A stretch of 64,000 nt of DNA. It comes from Todiramphus chloris collaris. Its lineage: Eukaryota > Chordata > Aves > Coraciiformes > Alcedinidae. The stretch lies in the NCBI GenBank assembly GCA_025345505.1, contig JANVCC010000010.1, positions 41,415,546 to 41,479,545 on the forward strand. Reading direction: 5' to 3'. A program made the translations under genes and the position numbers. Positions 1-14,400 of this stretch are shown here, piece after piece. Under the pieces are notes generated by a model. That model had not been told where the DNA came from, searched no databases, and worked only from the letters and a program-made list of their open reading frames with translations. Each line of letters opens with the position of its first letter. The stretch's first letter is position 1.

Positions 1-14
1 GTGGTGACAATTCT

Positions 15-33
15 AGAAGAAGAAGAAGAAGAA
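15..33. repeat. GAA/AGA trinucleotide microsatellite
   Basis: About six uninterrupted AGA units run into AATTAATATT. The tract is short, pure and close to the left edge of the window. No function is apparent. Confidence 0.9.
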
Positions 34-2377
34 TTAATATTTTATGGCCAGAAGACAAAGTCTGGAATGGAAATAATTTATTATGAAAAAGTCTCCAACA
101 AATTTTTCATGTATTTTTTATGCAAATAATTCAATCTCATCATAAAGTAGTATAACTGTAGATGCATTGTAGATATCCACACACGCGGACAGCCTAAAAA
201 CTATTTTTCAAATCAAACATTGGAAAATACAGATTGCTATTAACGAACAAGCCTTTTCCTTGGTTTCAGCATATGCAATTTTAGTTGCATGATCATATCT
301 AAAGTAACTGACACAGAAGATTCTAGAACAGCAGATACACTTCTGTTTCATCCTCGTTATTTAGTGGGATATTTTCATGTGCTATTCGCATCTTTCTCTG
401 AAGATGTGATTATTTTTTTTTTCTGTGGGCTTTTTTGTGATACTTAGTTTTATTATCTAGTGGGTAATGGTATGGTACTTGGATACTAAGAAACTTGTGT
501 GACAAGAAGAAAAGGTTTTAGTTCACTTTTATAAATGTGCCAGTAAGGCACAAAATGCACAGCAGTGTCCATTCATTTTGTATGTCCAATGAGCACAAGA
601 CCTTTAACATCTTGATTCTTTCAGAATGATACATTTTTTGTAGCATATAATGCATTAAATGCCTCCCTTGAAAGGACTTAAAACTGGAAGGAGGCAAGAC
701 ACACTGTTAGCAGATTTCACAGTAATTTATGGAGAGCAGAAAAGTAGTGAGAAATGGAGAACAAAGCCAGATGCTAGTGGGGAAGCACTTCTGTGTGGCA
801 TTGTTCTTTGCTTCTGTTTCTGCCACTGCTGATTTCTCTGGATTTCTTCCACCTATAATAAATCCTGTCTTCTGCACACACACACAGTCTTCGCTTAGCT
901 CTTCGTGCCAGCTTGCCACATGCATGTGTGCTCTTTCCAAGTCTATATCCACCTGTCTACTCCGTCATTCTTCAGTCTCTTCTTTCCCTTCTCTGGGTCA
1001 CCTTCCTCCCTGGGCTGTTGGGCTGGCCATGCCCATTCACAGTGCCTCTGGTTTCAATCCCTTCTCCCTATCCAGTCTCCTTGCCCAGTGTTGGTCCCAG
1101 GGCATGCAAACATATAAGCTCTGACCAAGCCATCTCGTTAAAAGATGATTCTTGTGTTCATCTATTCCTTTCTTTCAGAGTGAGAGATAATCAAGTCTTT
1201 GTCTTTCATGCTTTTTTCATACTATCTGTTTGCCTGTAAGGCTTCATCTAGAACAGATGGTCCTTTTATTCTCAGTTCCTGTATGTAGAACTATGGCCAT
1301 ATCCCTAAAAATTTTTCCTGCTCTACAGCAGAAATCCTTCGTCCTTTGAGTTCTTAGTTGGAACAAGTTGATTGCAGATGGAAATTGCTGGTAGGGATGT
1401 AGCTATCACTCTTTAGTCTCTACTGCAAACAGATGAACCGAGACTTGGGGTTTTTTTTTCTGAGGGTTAGTTCATTAGGTGGATCAAGACATGAGAAATC
1501 AACATTTCTGGTGCTAGGATGAACCTTCTGGCAGACTGGAAACAGGTGGGGAAGTAAAACCTCTTCTTGAAAGATCTGTTAGAAGACTTTTTTTTCAAAA
1601 AAATGACTTTTTTTCCATAGTATTATATTTTTAATTAATTTGAGGAAGATAAGCAGTGGGGGAGTTTCAATGGTCAACAAATTTGACACAGTAAACAGAC
1701 TCATATAATCAGAAGTACTGACAGCTCTTAAGAATAGGCCTGAGGCTGTTGTCTATCACATAGTGTGTAAAATAGGTTCTTGTGTATTTCTCCATATGAC
1801 AAAATTCATGAACTGTGAAGACAGAAATCTTTTACAGTAAAATGCTGAACTTCTTTATTAAAATCAGTATTTAAATCATACTTATTAAGCTGGAGGACAA
1901 AAAAAAAAAAAGTAAAAAGTAATTATAGGATCTAACAGAACATTGTGTTGAGATTTAAATGACTGCCATGAAATGATAAATGAAGTATTTGTTAGACTTC
2001 CAATAACTAACAGTTTACTTCTGTTGAAGAACTTAAGCCAATTTGCATAAAGTCATTTAACATTGTGCCATCTTCCTTTCTCAAGAAATCTGGTTAGTAT
2101 GTGTTTACAGCAAGCTGTTTTGCTGTTTTGATTGTCAGAACCTTGGAAAATATCAAAGTCAAAAATAGAATTGCAAATTAATGCAAAAATACATTTAATA
2201 TACTGATGGATGATCTACTCAAATGTTTCTATTTTTACACTTAGAACTTTTTAGCTGTAAAGGAGAGGAGTGACTTTAATGAGATGAAAATGTGTTATAA
2301 GTTGGATTGAAACACTTAACTTGGGTGACATGCAGGTTTTCCCACAGAACTCAGCCAGTATAATTCAGTCCAAAACT
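34..2377. other. Unique AT-rich DNA with a pyrimidine-rich patch
   Basis: I recognise no gene or repeat family here. Between about 780 and 1,240 the plus strand is rich in C and T and poor in A, which leaves all three forward frames open for 70-131 codons at once. Simultaneous opening of all frames reflects base composition, not coding. A 13-base A run lies at 1,899-1,911. Confidence 0.5.
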
Positions 2378-2453
2378 GGGGGGGCGGGGGGAAGGGGTGG
2401 GAACAACAAAAAAACCCCAAAACAAACAAACAAAACCAACCAAACAAAAAACC
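2378..2453 (+). other. G-run cluster (G-quadruplex motif) followed by an A/C-rich tract
   Basis: Four guanine runs of 7, 6, 4 and 3 bases lie at 2,378-2,401, separated by 1-2 base loops (C, AA, T). This fits the G3+N1-7 quadruplex rule with very short loops. It is followed directly by an A/C-rich low-complexity tract of CAAA-like units to 2,453. The strand asymmetry (G-rich, then A-rich with almost no T) is sharp against the AT-rich surroundings. It could be a decayed simple repeat rather than a functional site. Confidence 0.7.
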
Positions 2454-5400
2454 TACTAATATTTAACACTCCTAGTCCAGTATTGGCTCAACGGATGATA
2501 CATCATGAACATCATAATTTGTATTGTAGGAAAGGAAAGGAAGTGAATAGTGAGTTAATATAGGTTATAATACTGACTAGTAGGTGTTTTGCTAAGGCTG
2601 AAGGTAGACTTTTTTTTTTACTTGTAGATACCAGGTCTTACAATATTCCCTAGCCTAAAAAAAAAAAACCTTCTTTTTCCTCTTTATTTTCCAACACTGC
2701 TCTTGAAAATTCACCATTCTGTAGAAGAAACTCTGTTGGTTTCTTACAAACACACAGAGTATTTTAAGCCATGTTTGGTTTAAGAATGTCTTTTTTTTGA
2801 GGTAAAAGTGTTTTGAGTCTATGTTTGTGAGTTTTCCCCCTTTCCATATTTGAAGATACAAGTTAAATAAAATGTGTAATCAATTATTTGGTATCTCAGG
2901 GAGATCCTATTGCGGTGTCTTTCTGTGTAAAAGTTGTAGATTCTACATCTACAGTACTGCCACGCTATTTTCCCAGTTTTTAAACATAAAATCACAATAT
3001 CACCTAGAAAGTAACTTGAAATATGTTATCCTACAATGGCACTTGTGTTGAAGGCTTGGACAATAACATGTCAAAGGAGATGTGTAAGCAAATGTAAACA
3101 GGCATGAGCTTAGGATTGATTTAGCAAAAATTTTTTGGAATGTATTGACTTAAATACTTTCATCAGTAGAAAGGCTCGATCTGGGATAGTGGAAAGTAAC
3201 AAGACTGCTGATGCACGCATTACAGAACAATGGGAGGTTAGAAGTTAAGAGACTTGATACCAGACTCTGAACAAAACTGACATTTTGTTCCATATATTAG
3301 CCTCTCCTGCACTTTCTTGTGCTCCAATTCCTGGAGGAGATTTAAAAAAAAAAAAAAATTGTGATCTCTTTGTGAAAATAATTGTCATAAATGAAAACCT
3401 ACAACTCTGGTTTAGCAATTTGCTGTAGTGATCATAGGTTAACTTTGACTGTGGGCTCTGTAACTAAGAAAGATGAACAGCTCCATAAAAATCTCCATGC
3501 AGCTCTTTCCTTTTCACCTTACATTTTCACCTTCTATCATTTAAAGCCTACATCCTGTTTGCTGTGTGTGATATGAAGCTGGGAGGAAGAACTGTGAGAC
3601 CATACCGTACTCGTAATGACTGTCTGAAAATACAGACTGTCCCCAGCCAGCAGACAGAATAAGGCTGGGCTGTCAGTCAGGATACAATTTTAAGGTAGAG
3701 ACAGGATAATCTCAGACAAAATGGAGAACAAAATCACTTGGGGACAGGTCAGATGTCTTTTCCTCCTTCCCCCTCCCCCCAAATAATATATGAATTCAGT
3801 TTCTGATGGTATCTTGTGGTCTCATCCCTCTCTGTCTTTTCTGTTGCTCCCTTCTCCCACATAGCCTTTCATACCATTTCAATAGGGTATTCTGCACAAC
3901 AGAAATAATATTATCCTGCCATGAATTTACAAAATTGTGGAGGAAACACTTTTTCAGTCTGTGCTTCAGTGTACCTGGACAAATTTTACTGAAAGACTCG
4001 TCTCCAGAAATACTGTGAGCCTCTGGTCTCTGTCATCAACCAACACAGTCAGCAAAAAAACCCAAAGATAATTCTTTCGGACTGTTTCTAATCATGGTTA
4101 AGCTGGTTAAATCTTTGGGGAAGAAGTTAGGCCAAAATTTCTGTAATCCTGCTTCTCATGCAGGATTCAGCCTTTCTAGAATGAGAACTCCACTTGCATG
4201 AAAATGATGTAATCTAAGTGACTCTTAAATTTTTGTGATTTTGTAATAGTATTAACTACCTGATGCCATTTTGATAGTAAGTGAATATAATTAAAGTTCC
4301 CAGTGGTGATTTGAAAGGATACAGTGTAAGGATAAGTGCAGCTTGATGCTGATTATTGGCTGTTAGAACAGGGGTTTGAAAGGGTCGCATATAGTACAAC
4401 ATGGTTTTGTGTCCACTATGTGAAGGAGTGAAGATGAGAAGGAAGGAAGAGGGAATCAAATCTGAAATGTGACACTCCTTATGAAATATAGCTGGGCCTT
4501 CTTTCGCTCCAGATGTTTTAATCAGATCTAGCACAAGAGGAGGAGTTTCCTTCAGTCTAGTTGCATTTGAGAGCCACAGTTAGTCTCTGGAGTTGCAGGG
4601 TGAATCCCTACTTCTCTGTCTGGTTAGTCACATAAGCATTGCCTTGTCTTCAGTTGTCAGGGTCATGAAAAGCCACATGTGAGCTGCATGTAAAGTCTTG
4701 AAGCTTGGCTGCTATTTAAGTCTTGGTTATCTAAAGCTAAAGCTCAAGCCAGAGGTCTCCTATGCCATGTCTGGAACTGCATGGTGGTGCTCCTGTGCAG
4801 CTGAAGAAAGACTTGCGAGTGTGGGGTCTTTCCCAAGCTATGATTGTGGAGGTGAGACTGAAGATGGATAAAGATTCTGGAAAGAAATCATCGGTACTGA
4901 TGGCAGCTTAAGCTCTTTGATTTGCTCTGAAGTGATATAGGAGAGCTTACGCGTCATCACTTTCCCCACACAGTAACAGAAGCATGACAACTTTTTGAAG
5001 TTCAACCATCGTTTCTTAAAGGACTGCAGAAGTTCCTGCAGCTCTTTGTCGATGTGCTGGTTCAGAAGGAGCTCAGTCTCCACCCAAGAGCAGTAGAGCT
5101 GTGGTCTTCTGCTGACTTGATCTTCCTGGTTGGGCTAAATTATATTTAATGGCTCAGGCCAAGTAGGCCGGCATGGACAGTGCCTGTGAGCTGAAGAACT
5201 GGTCAAACATCTGTTGTCTCCATGCTCCTCCACTGACTCCAGAAGAAAGAAAATATGAAACATGATATGGAAACCAAACTGTACTGTTGCAGTTGCCTAA
5301 GAGGAGAAGTACTTCAGTGGGAAAGAAACCAAAGCAATTTGTTGTTGTGGTTGTGAAAGCTGTGGAAGGAGCCTGGCCCTTCTTGACTTCCATGTATATC

Positions 5401-8400
5401 ATTCTCATAACACAAATTCATCCCTACCAGCAGTTAGGAAAATGCAGCTATCAAACTCAGTGCTTTGAGATGTATCTACTTTTGATTGTCCAATACAATT
5501 CATTTTTTTTCACATCTCTGTCCAGATGCAGGAACTGCACTCAGTGGTTGCTGGGAGGGGAAGTGCACGGGAAGCACTGTTGGAGAAAAATAAGTGCTTA
5601 GTGGACATTGAAGTTGAATGTCAAGCTAACTGCTGGTAATTTTGTTTTCAAATGATGTCTTTTTGATGACCCGAGGCTAGTAGATTTCTCTTTTTCACCT
5701 TCTTGTTATTTCATCACTTCAAACCTTGAAATGTGAAGTATGGTTATTAGGAAAACAGTGTGGTTGTTGCTTTGAAAGGATGATGCTGACAGTGTAGCTG
5801 TTTATAGGCTATTGCTATGTTGCTTTGCCTGGAATTTGGACAAGCTAGCCACTGAAGCAGAAAAAGCACAGCTACTGTTGTCAAATATTATTGGTGCAAT
5901 GTGCCTTTATATGTGCCTGGCTGAGCAGCATCAAATGGCATTTGACATGGTTCTTTCCCAAGGCCATAGCTTGCTGCATACAGCACACTCACAGTTGAAT
6001 CACTTTTATGTCTTATATTTATACACACACATACATGCATCATGATTAGAATCCATCAGGGTGATTTGCATGAATTTGTAAAATATTCCTTCACCTACGC
6101 TGCTTAATTTTTTCATTTGATATTAATAAGCCACTTTGAAAAAAATCATGCCCTCTTCCAAAAATAGTATCCTCGAGTTAAATAAGCCTCAATGCATCTA
6201 TGATATACAGCAGTGGCAAATATGTTTTCTGAAGCAGTAAAAAAAGGCCTAAAATTAGTGATTTAGCAGATGTGAAATTGTACAAGTGTTGGGTTTTTTT
6301 TTCCTCAATTATTTCTTTGATTATGACGTCCAGAACTGTAAGTTTGTTGGTTTTTTGGTTGTGAAGCACTGAACTCTTTCTGTTAGCTATAGTTATGGGG
6401 AAATGTAAACAGCATTTGTTTTTCCTGTCCTCAATGCAAATGGAAGTTGAGCTCCATTATGTAACATGTTCTACACGAATCACAGGGAAATGCCACAGTG
6501 TATTTAAGTAGCATTATTTTTGAACAAGTTGAAGCTTTAACAGCATTATTTTAAATGCCACTTCCCTTTCTTGTTAGGATACTTCTATTGACAATTTGTT
6601 TGGGAACAAAACAACTTCTTCAAAAAAGAAGTACTATTTCAGAGGTATAATAACTTTGATGCCATAGACGTGCAAATTTAAAATTAGATATGTTTGCTTC
6701 TCATGTTTTACTTTTTGTATGTCTCCCTTCTTTCCAAATAAATGATGTAAAGAATAGACATCGGCAATGAGAGCAGGTATCTCATATTGGAGTGAAGAAT
6801 TCACCATGTATTTCTATTTTAGAGGAATTTTGATTAATCTGAACTAAATAATAGTGGCATCTTTTCTGCATGCTGTTTTTATTTTTCTGTTCACTTTAGA
6901 CTGAGATGAAAAACACCTGCCATTCCATATTGAAACATTTGTGTTTCATTGATTGCTACCTGCAGGGACTATCTCAGTAATGACTGTGTAACAACTTGGG
7001 GGTGAAAATGATCTCTCTGTCTAGTCTTGTGTGGGATAGCTCCCTATGGAGAAGGACAAACCGGTCAAAGCCTCACTGCTACTCTGCCCTAGACTTATCT
7101 TTTCAGTAAGACTTTGTTCACCATACCTCCTGCTTGCTGCTGGCAGCAAACATGGGGTTTTTTTAGGCCTAGCTTATGAAATTACTTTTTTATTAAAGCC
7201 TGTGCAGTATGTTGTTAACTTGGTAAGAAAAATCTCTGCATTAACTTTTAACTCAGATAACAGCCTAGCCTGTTTTGGTTTAATTCTTCCAAAATCAAAT
7301 TCCAAGGAAAGAAATATGTAATAGATTTTTTTTACAAGCTAGAAATTAAGTTTAGTGCTGACATCATGTCAGACTATTTAGGATTTATCATCTTGTCACC
7401 TTTTAGCTCAACTGAATTAAGAGCTGGTAATTGTAAATGCACTATTAGTATATAATATGTTCCCAATTTAATAATTTGTATTTTAAAGGAGTTTCAAGAA
7501 CACCGCTGCTACTTGAGTTTCGCTCCTAATTTAGGCAAAATAATTAATTCATTCAGTGTTCCTTTTCTTCCCTTGAAGAGTGAAAGTGGTAAAGGAAGGG
7601 GAAAGCAGGAAAGAGGAGGAAAGACTATATTGCAGAAGCTATTGATTAGCTGCAGTCAAATACACATAATAAACCAGGTGGATCAGGAGCAAGAGAAGAA
7701 AACTATAATCATTTCCAGTTATATCAATATTGCAACATTAGTTCTAGAGTTAGTTTAAAATATTTCAGACTGACTTACTGTTCTTTTAAAAATATTGTGT
7801 ATCTTGATAAGTACTGAAAAATAAATAATTATTCTGTAGTTTGAACATACTGTGGTTCAATATTGTTTAAAAGGAGCACATACAACTGTGCCACTGCTCA
7901 AGTTTTATATACAGTGTTTGCCTCAAGAAGAGATGGTGCATCATCCCTTCTAGAAGATATCAGAATTGATAGAAAATCTTCATTCTAAGGTTGTGGCTGA
8001 TTTCACCCTTCATTTTAACAGAAAATAATGCTTTCTAAATACATCTTAATGGAAGTTACTTCTTCACTTCAAGGTGATACATGTTTTGTTTTCAGGATTT
8101 AACCTTTCTAACTTCTAAAATTGATGAATTAACATTGAATTAAAGCGTCAAAATTCTATTTCTTTTCTTTGAGCTTCCAAAATAGTAAACATGTTTACAC
8201 TGTTACTCTTTTTGTAAGTGGCCACTTATGCATGAGAATTGTCACTTTTTTATAAACTACCATTGTTTCCTTTATTCCTATAAAACTGTTTTTTCAAAAA
8301 AAAGAATGGCATTATTTTATTTCTTTTAAATTTCTCTCCCTACTCCATTCCATGGGCCTTCAGACCATCATGGCTGCTCCTCTACCAAGAGATGATTTCA

Positions 8401-11400
8401 TTTTCTTTGTTTTCTAATCACTTAAGGGTTAAGCATACTTGGCAAGATGTTCAGAAAATGTAGTGATTTGTGAGTGCCTTACTTCTGAGGGTTTAAAGAA
8501 GCATGATTGCCAGTGAACACTGAACATTAGTTCTATAAAAAATAACAACTCCTTAACATGAGCTAAATAGTGCCAGCAGTCATCAGTTGAAAAAGTCGTT
8601 GATCTAGTGCATCTTTTATCATCCAAGTGGAGATGTACAGCTTCTCAGTGGTGGCTTCTTAATGATTTTGTAATTCTGTTGAGTTTTTCCTGTTCTTTTC
8701 TGAGCTAATATGCATTTTCCTAAGATAGATCTGATTTAAGAAAAAGAAGACCTTTCATAATCTCAGAACTGATGGTTTACCACATATGAAATGAGAGTAT
8801 GTGAGCAGCACACTAAACAAGATATTCTGGAGAATAATTTTGAATTGGTCAACTGTATTAGTATTGATTTTTTTGGTCCTTTCAATCTTCCCTGATATAA
8901 ATGTGGAAATAACTGCATGAAGCACAAGCCAGAAGCCACTGTCCGTGTAAGTGTACTACCTAGTGGTGGTTTGCTTATATATAACACTTGTTTGTTATAA
9001 AAAACAGCAGTAAGATTAATATTCAGTCCAGCTCAAAGCAGGGTCTTCAGCAAATTCCACTGATTCCAAGCTGCCAAATACAACCGGAGTTTTTAAAATT
9101 GCTTACTTTAACAGTGGAAACATTATTGCTTTCATTTCATGAAAACAGCTTACCCTAGACGACATGTAATGGGAAATTTTCTACTACTTCATTCAAATAT
9201 TGCCTCCCAATCTAAATCCTCAAATGTGCATTAAACTGAAAATTGAAAATAATTTACCAAAAAAATCCACATCAATGGCAAATGAGATATTTTGAGAATA
9301 ATAAAAAAAAAAAAAAAATGGAGTTAATGAATTTTTTCCTTCTATAGGAAAAAGAAGCTTAAAATGTGTATTTTTCAGGTTTTGAAACTCCTTGTAGACT
9401 TGGCCTTATAAGTGCATGGAAATCTTAAGTAATCAGTATCCCAAGAATGCATTTTTGGGGAATATAAATATTATATTTATTATAGTAAATAAATTCTTGT
9501 GTCTGAGTAATAATTTTGGATTGACTTTTTCTTTCTAATTTACTTTCAGTCTTCAAATTTGCCATGATTCTAGAATACCTTTTATGAAATACCTTAGAGA
9601 AATACACCAGAAATGTAGAAATCCATTAGAGAGGAAAGAACTTTTATGATTAAATTTCGTTTGTTTTAATAATTCAGGCTAAACAAAATAGGCTAAAGTA
9701 CATGTCATTCTTTTTGTATTGAATTAATTTAAATTTTGTAAAATTGTAAAATGTGTAATTCTTCTCCATTACATCTGAATACTGCAAAGCTTTTCCATCT
9801 CTACATGTATCAATCAAGCTTAAACCTCCCTTTTATATATTGCTCTGAAATAAAAGGTAAAAATACCTTAAACACTCTGATGGTAATATTTAGTATTTGC
9901 TGTAACTGAAATACATATATGAGTGTGGGGAGAGTGTGAAAATCCACCAATAAGAACATGAAATTCTTTTTGGAAGGAAGATAAAAACCTTGTTTGTTCT
10001 TTCAATTCAAATCTGGCTTGGATGCTGGACAGGCCACTAAGTTTTCTGCAGTTGCATTGCTTCAGGGTCTATGAATGTGGGCGGGTGAGGGACTTACAGG
10101 ACTTTAGAAAGACTTCACACATTCATTGAGGCATATTCCTCAAGATTTTTTATTCCTAAAAAGGGTGCATGAGAGGATTAAATATCAATTTTCATTAGAG
10201 ATCTGAGTGTGCGTCTATAGATTTTGTAATTTGTTTTAATATTTGTAAATCTTCAAAACATTACTATAACTCAATGAGATTAGCTGGTTTATAAGGCACT
10301 CACTTGTGTGAATATTATTGGTTGACCAAGACTCAGAAGTTCTCTGAAGCAAGTGGTCTCCTTTCAAATAGTTACATTTATTTTCTCTAGTGATTAACAG
10401 ATGATCCTGTCACTGTTATTTTTGAGTTTCGAATCCTCTTCATGTGTTTTGGGATTGTTGACTGTCTGCAAGTATCAGCAAACTATCTTTGTGGGAGGAA
10501 ATTGTTCTGGATTAAGTGGATCCAGAATGTTATATAAATCTGGTTTGTTACCTGTGTCATAATCAACACTGCATCCAGTAGTGGACTAAAAAGAGGAAGC
10601 AGGATCAACAACAGTAAGAAAAGAGAACAAAAGAAAGGGTTAAAGTCCACTAGACCTTGTACAGATAATTCTGTTTGGTCTGGAAATCTTTTATAACTGT
10701 ACCTCGTATTTCTTGTGTGCAGATTAGACTTGTAAGCTTCTTGAGGAAAAAAATGAGCAGCCTGAAGAGAAAATAGCCCCACAGAATATTGAAATTTTAC
10801 TGTACGGACAGTAGGTGGATTTGTAAAGAGACTAAGAGCAAGTTGACTCATAAAATCCTATATCAATTAATCATTTAAAAATATTTAAATCCTGAAACAT
10901 ATATAAACACTGAATTGCAACATCTTATCCAAATTATTCCTTTAGCAGCTTTGCTTGAGTTAAGCCTGGTTTTGATGAACTGATTTAATATTTCAATACG
11001 TATATTTATTGCAGTATTACTCAGGTATCCCATTCAAATTTAAAGCAAATATTGCATGCTGTTTAGCAGATTTAAAAATCAAGTGCCAGTGCAGCTGTCC
11101 ATACAGTTATTATAGAAGCACTGGATACTAACTGATAAAGGAATTTGCATGTGTGTGTATAAAAGAGTGAGACACTCTTCAATTGAAATATATGAAACTG
11201 CTTTTATTTAAGTTGTTCAGGATAGATTGTTGGTTTAGTACTTTTATTTTCTGAGGATATTTCTTGCCATAAAGTATCACATAAAATACATTATAATTAA
11301 ACAATATAGAAGAAAGTGATGAAAGGAGTTTGAAATATTTCTGACGGAATAAAAAAATGTAACATTCAATGTGAAGCAAATGCAAATTTGGCAAAAAATG

Positions 11401-14400
11401 ATGTGTGAATGAATCCATAGCCATTTTAAGCATGTGATGATATTAACCATTACCACTTGAGTAATTCCATTTCACAGAAAGAGGAAAGTAGAGGTCTAAT
11501 GCTACACCTTTTAGTATTTCAAGAGAAAATTGTGTTAGCTTAAGTCAAAAATTTGTTCTGCCCTGTGTATTTTTGGAGAGTTCAAATGAATTGTGTTATA
11601 CCAAAATTATAGTTCTGAAGAGAACTGAGTTTATCAGAGCCAGGTAGAACTGCCCCTCTGTCCCTTATTATTCAAGGGCAATAGTTGGACCATTTATGAG
11701 TTTCTACTGATAAATTTGAAAGAGATACTAGGTATAGTGGAAAATGTGCTTTCTAAAAAACTGCTGCAATCCACAGTACTGTAGTAATCTTCCTGTTACT
11801 GATGAGAGTGCTCGTGTGTGTATCTTTCACGTGGCAAAATCCATTTGGAATGTAGAATCTTTCTCTGTTGCCTGTCGAAGTGCTTTCCTTTTGGAGTGAG
11901 TTACAGATGAGTGTGATACTGAGCTCTCATTGAACATGATGCTTTGTTTACTTGGAACCCCCACTACAAAAAGATGGAAGCCACGCACATCAAGCTAGTA
12001 TTTCAAGTTTGCACTTTGGTGTTTTGATAACTAAATAACAGATCACCTGATGGGAGACTTTGATTACCTGTCAAAGCCAATCAGGAGTCACTAGCAGACA
12101 CTTATGCCAGCAAACTGTTCTTAGTGCAGACATTGTCAAGTAATCACGAAGACCCTCTGAGATGAAAACAGCTTCCATGCAGGGCACTGTAGTTGTTAGC
12201 AGCTAGCTTTAAAGGAAAAGGCATGGAGAGTACTGTTGTTATGACTCCTCTACTGTTCTGGGACTGCCTTGCTGAAAGGCTGAAGATGGACCCTCATCTT
12301 ATTTTTGGTCTTACTCAGTTGAAGGAAGGGGAAAAAAAAGCCATTTATATCAATTTTACTGAGAAAATAATGGTGATAATTGTAATGAATTATCAGAGGA
12401 ATGAAGTAAACAACTTCCTTCATTGTAAGCAAAGCAGAAAGGTCATCAAAGGAAGGCACTGCTGACGATTTTCTTACAATTGACATTAAATAACGAGGTC
12501 ACCTTTGAGTGGAAAACATTTATGTTTTGGATCTCAAACCATGACTCCAAGTTGGAGGCCTGACATTTCATACATTTATTTCTCTATGGTCACAGAATAC
12601 CAAATTGTCTTCTTTCTTACGTATGAATAGGTAAGTTTTGTCCTGAATGAAAAGCATTTCACTGTGATCTTTGTTCTTTACTGAATTTTACAGTAAAAGC
12701 TAATTTAGGGTTCTTATGATGATGCTGTGCCTTCTTTTTCTTCTGAGCCTGTTGTAAAACCAGCATAAATGTCTTTCATCAGAAATTCAGTAGTTGGGCT
12801 GAATTTTGCCTCCACTACTGCTTAATGGAATTTGATTACTATTGTGATAGTAAGCAAACACACATTATAGATCCAGAGCCAACTTGTTCAAATAGTATAG
12901 AAACATGAAAAAAAATGTGCTCTCTATCTGAAAGAATTTGATGCTGAAGTGCATGTGTTACAGATGAACGGTGTGTTAAGTGTTGTTGGAGGGTGTAGGG
13001 AGACAATGACACACACAAACACCTTTTGTGATGGTGATCACAAAAGATCACAGGTAGCGTCATGGATGGGAAGATGCCTTCAGTTCTGCCAAGTTGCCGC
13101 AGGACTTTGTAGAGTCATGGGCAGGTAAAATGGGCATCCTATGGATCAAGCGTGGCTTTCTGGCAGTTTTTGCAGTGGGCACTAAACTGCTTGCGTGGTT
13201 TTGTAATATCATGATCTAGACCCATAGAAATAACATGTAGAAGGATTTGGTTCCTTCATTGTCAGTCTGTCTTCAGCATCTTTGTTATTTTATTGTTATT
13301 TTTGGACACAGATAATCAATCAAAGTTTGGTTAGCTTCCTCTTGCAGGGCTGCTTGTGTGAAAGTTACAGTTATGTATGATTACTGAAATCTACCTTTTT
13401 GTATTAAAAGAGAAGCAAGTACAAGAAAGCCACAAGATGCTATTGTCTTTAGGAATTATTTTTATTTCCTGTCCGGGTGAAAAATTGCCTAGAGACTGCA
13501 TGGTCATTTTTGAAGTTTATGGCAGGGTGAAGGTGTGAGGTGGAACATCTTAGACTTTGTCACTGTTCCAATGCCTATTTGCTACTAAAAACAGTTTCTT
13601 TCTTGGTAGGAAGATAGATGAAGTAGAAAAATCTATAAAGTATTCTCCTAGACAGTGTGAATTCTCATCAAAGGGTGGTAGTGGTAGCTAACTATTTTTG
13701 AGTGCATAGTCATTACATTGCACATACTGTTAAAGTGAGAGAGGAATAATATGTTTATACAATGGATTCCAAAAACTTGTTTCCACATTAGTTATTTTTC
13801 TCTGGCTTATTTATTACTTTCAGAACAATTTGCATAATGTGTTTTTTTCTGCCTGGATTAATAAAAATTTTGGAGCATTAACTTTGTTACTTTTGTGGTT
13901 AAAATAAAATTCAGTTTGTTCAGAGAGTAGATTACAAGAGCCATATAAAGAAGGGCTGGGATAAAGAGCTGGGAAAAACAGAAATGGGGAGACAAACCAA
14001 CTTGGACTAGAAGGGTTATCTATTGTGAAAAGTGAATGAGATGCTTTGCATTTAGGTCAGTATATTTGAAAATTCAACCAGTTTTCAGTCACTTTTACAA
14101 AATTTTGAAGTTGACTGTTCTGAGTTAAGAAACATTTTTGGTTACATGGATAGAACAACATTTGTGAAAAACATTTAGAGTAACAGACCGTCCCTTATTC
14201 CAATTCTGTTATGTAATTTAGTACATGACAACCACAGCTGATGACAACTGAAATTATCTCTCTGTTATCTGCAGAACAATATCACTATAAACAATATTAA
14301 TACAAGCTTCTGCTGCTTGGCATAGCAATCCACTTCCTTTTTGCTCTTTAGGTTCTGTGAAAATAGGTCAGTTTTTGTTCTCTGCTATCTCTCAGCATGT

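Noticed and set aside
10483-10851. 122-codon minus frame with a leucine-rich hydrophobic stretch
   Set aside because: The hydrophobic run comes from a purine-rich plus-strand patch. There is no family resemblance and the length is at chance level.
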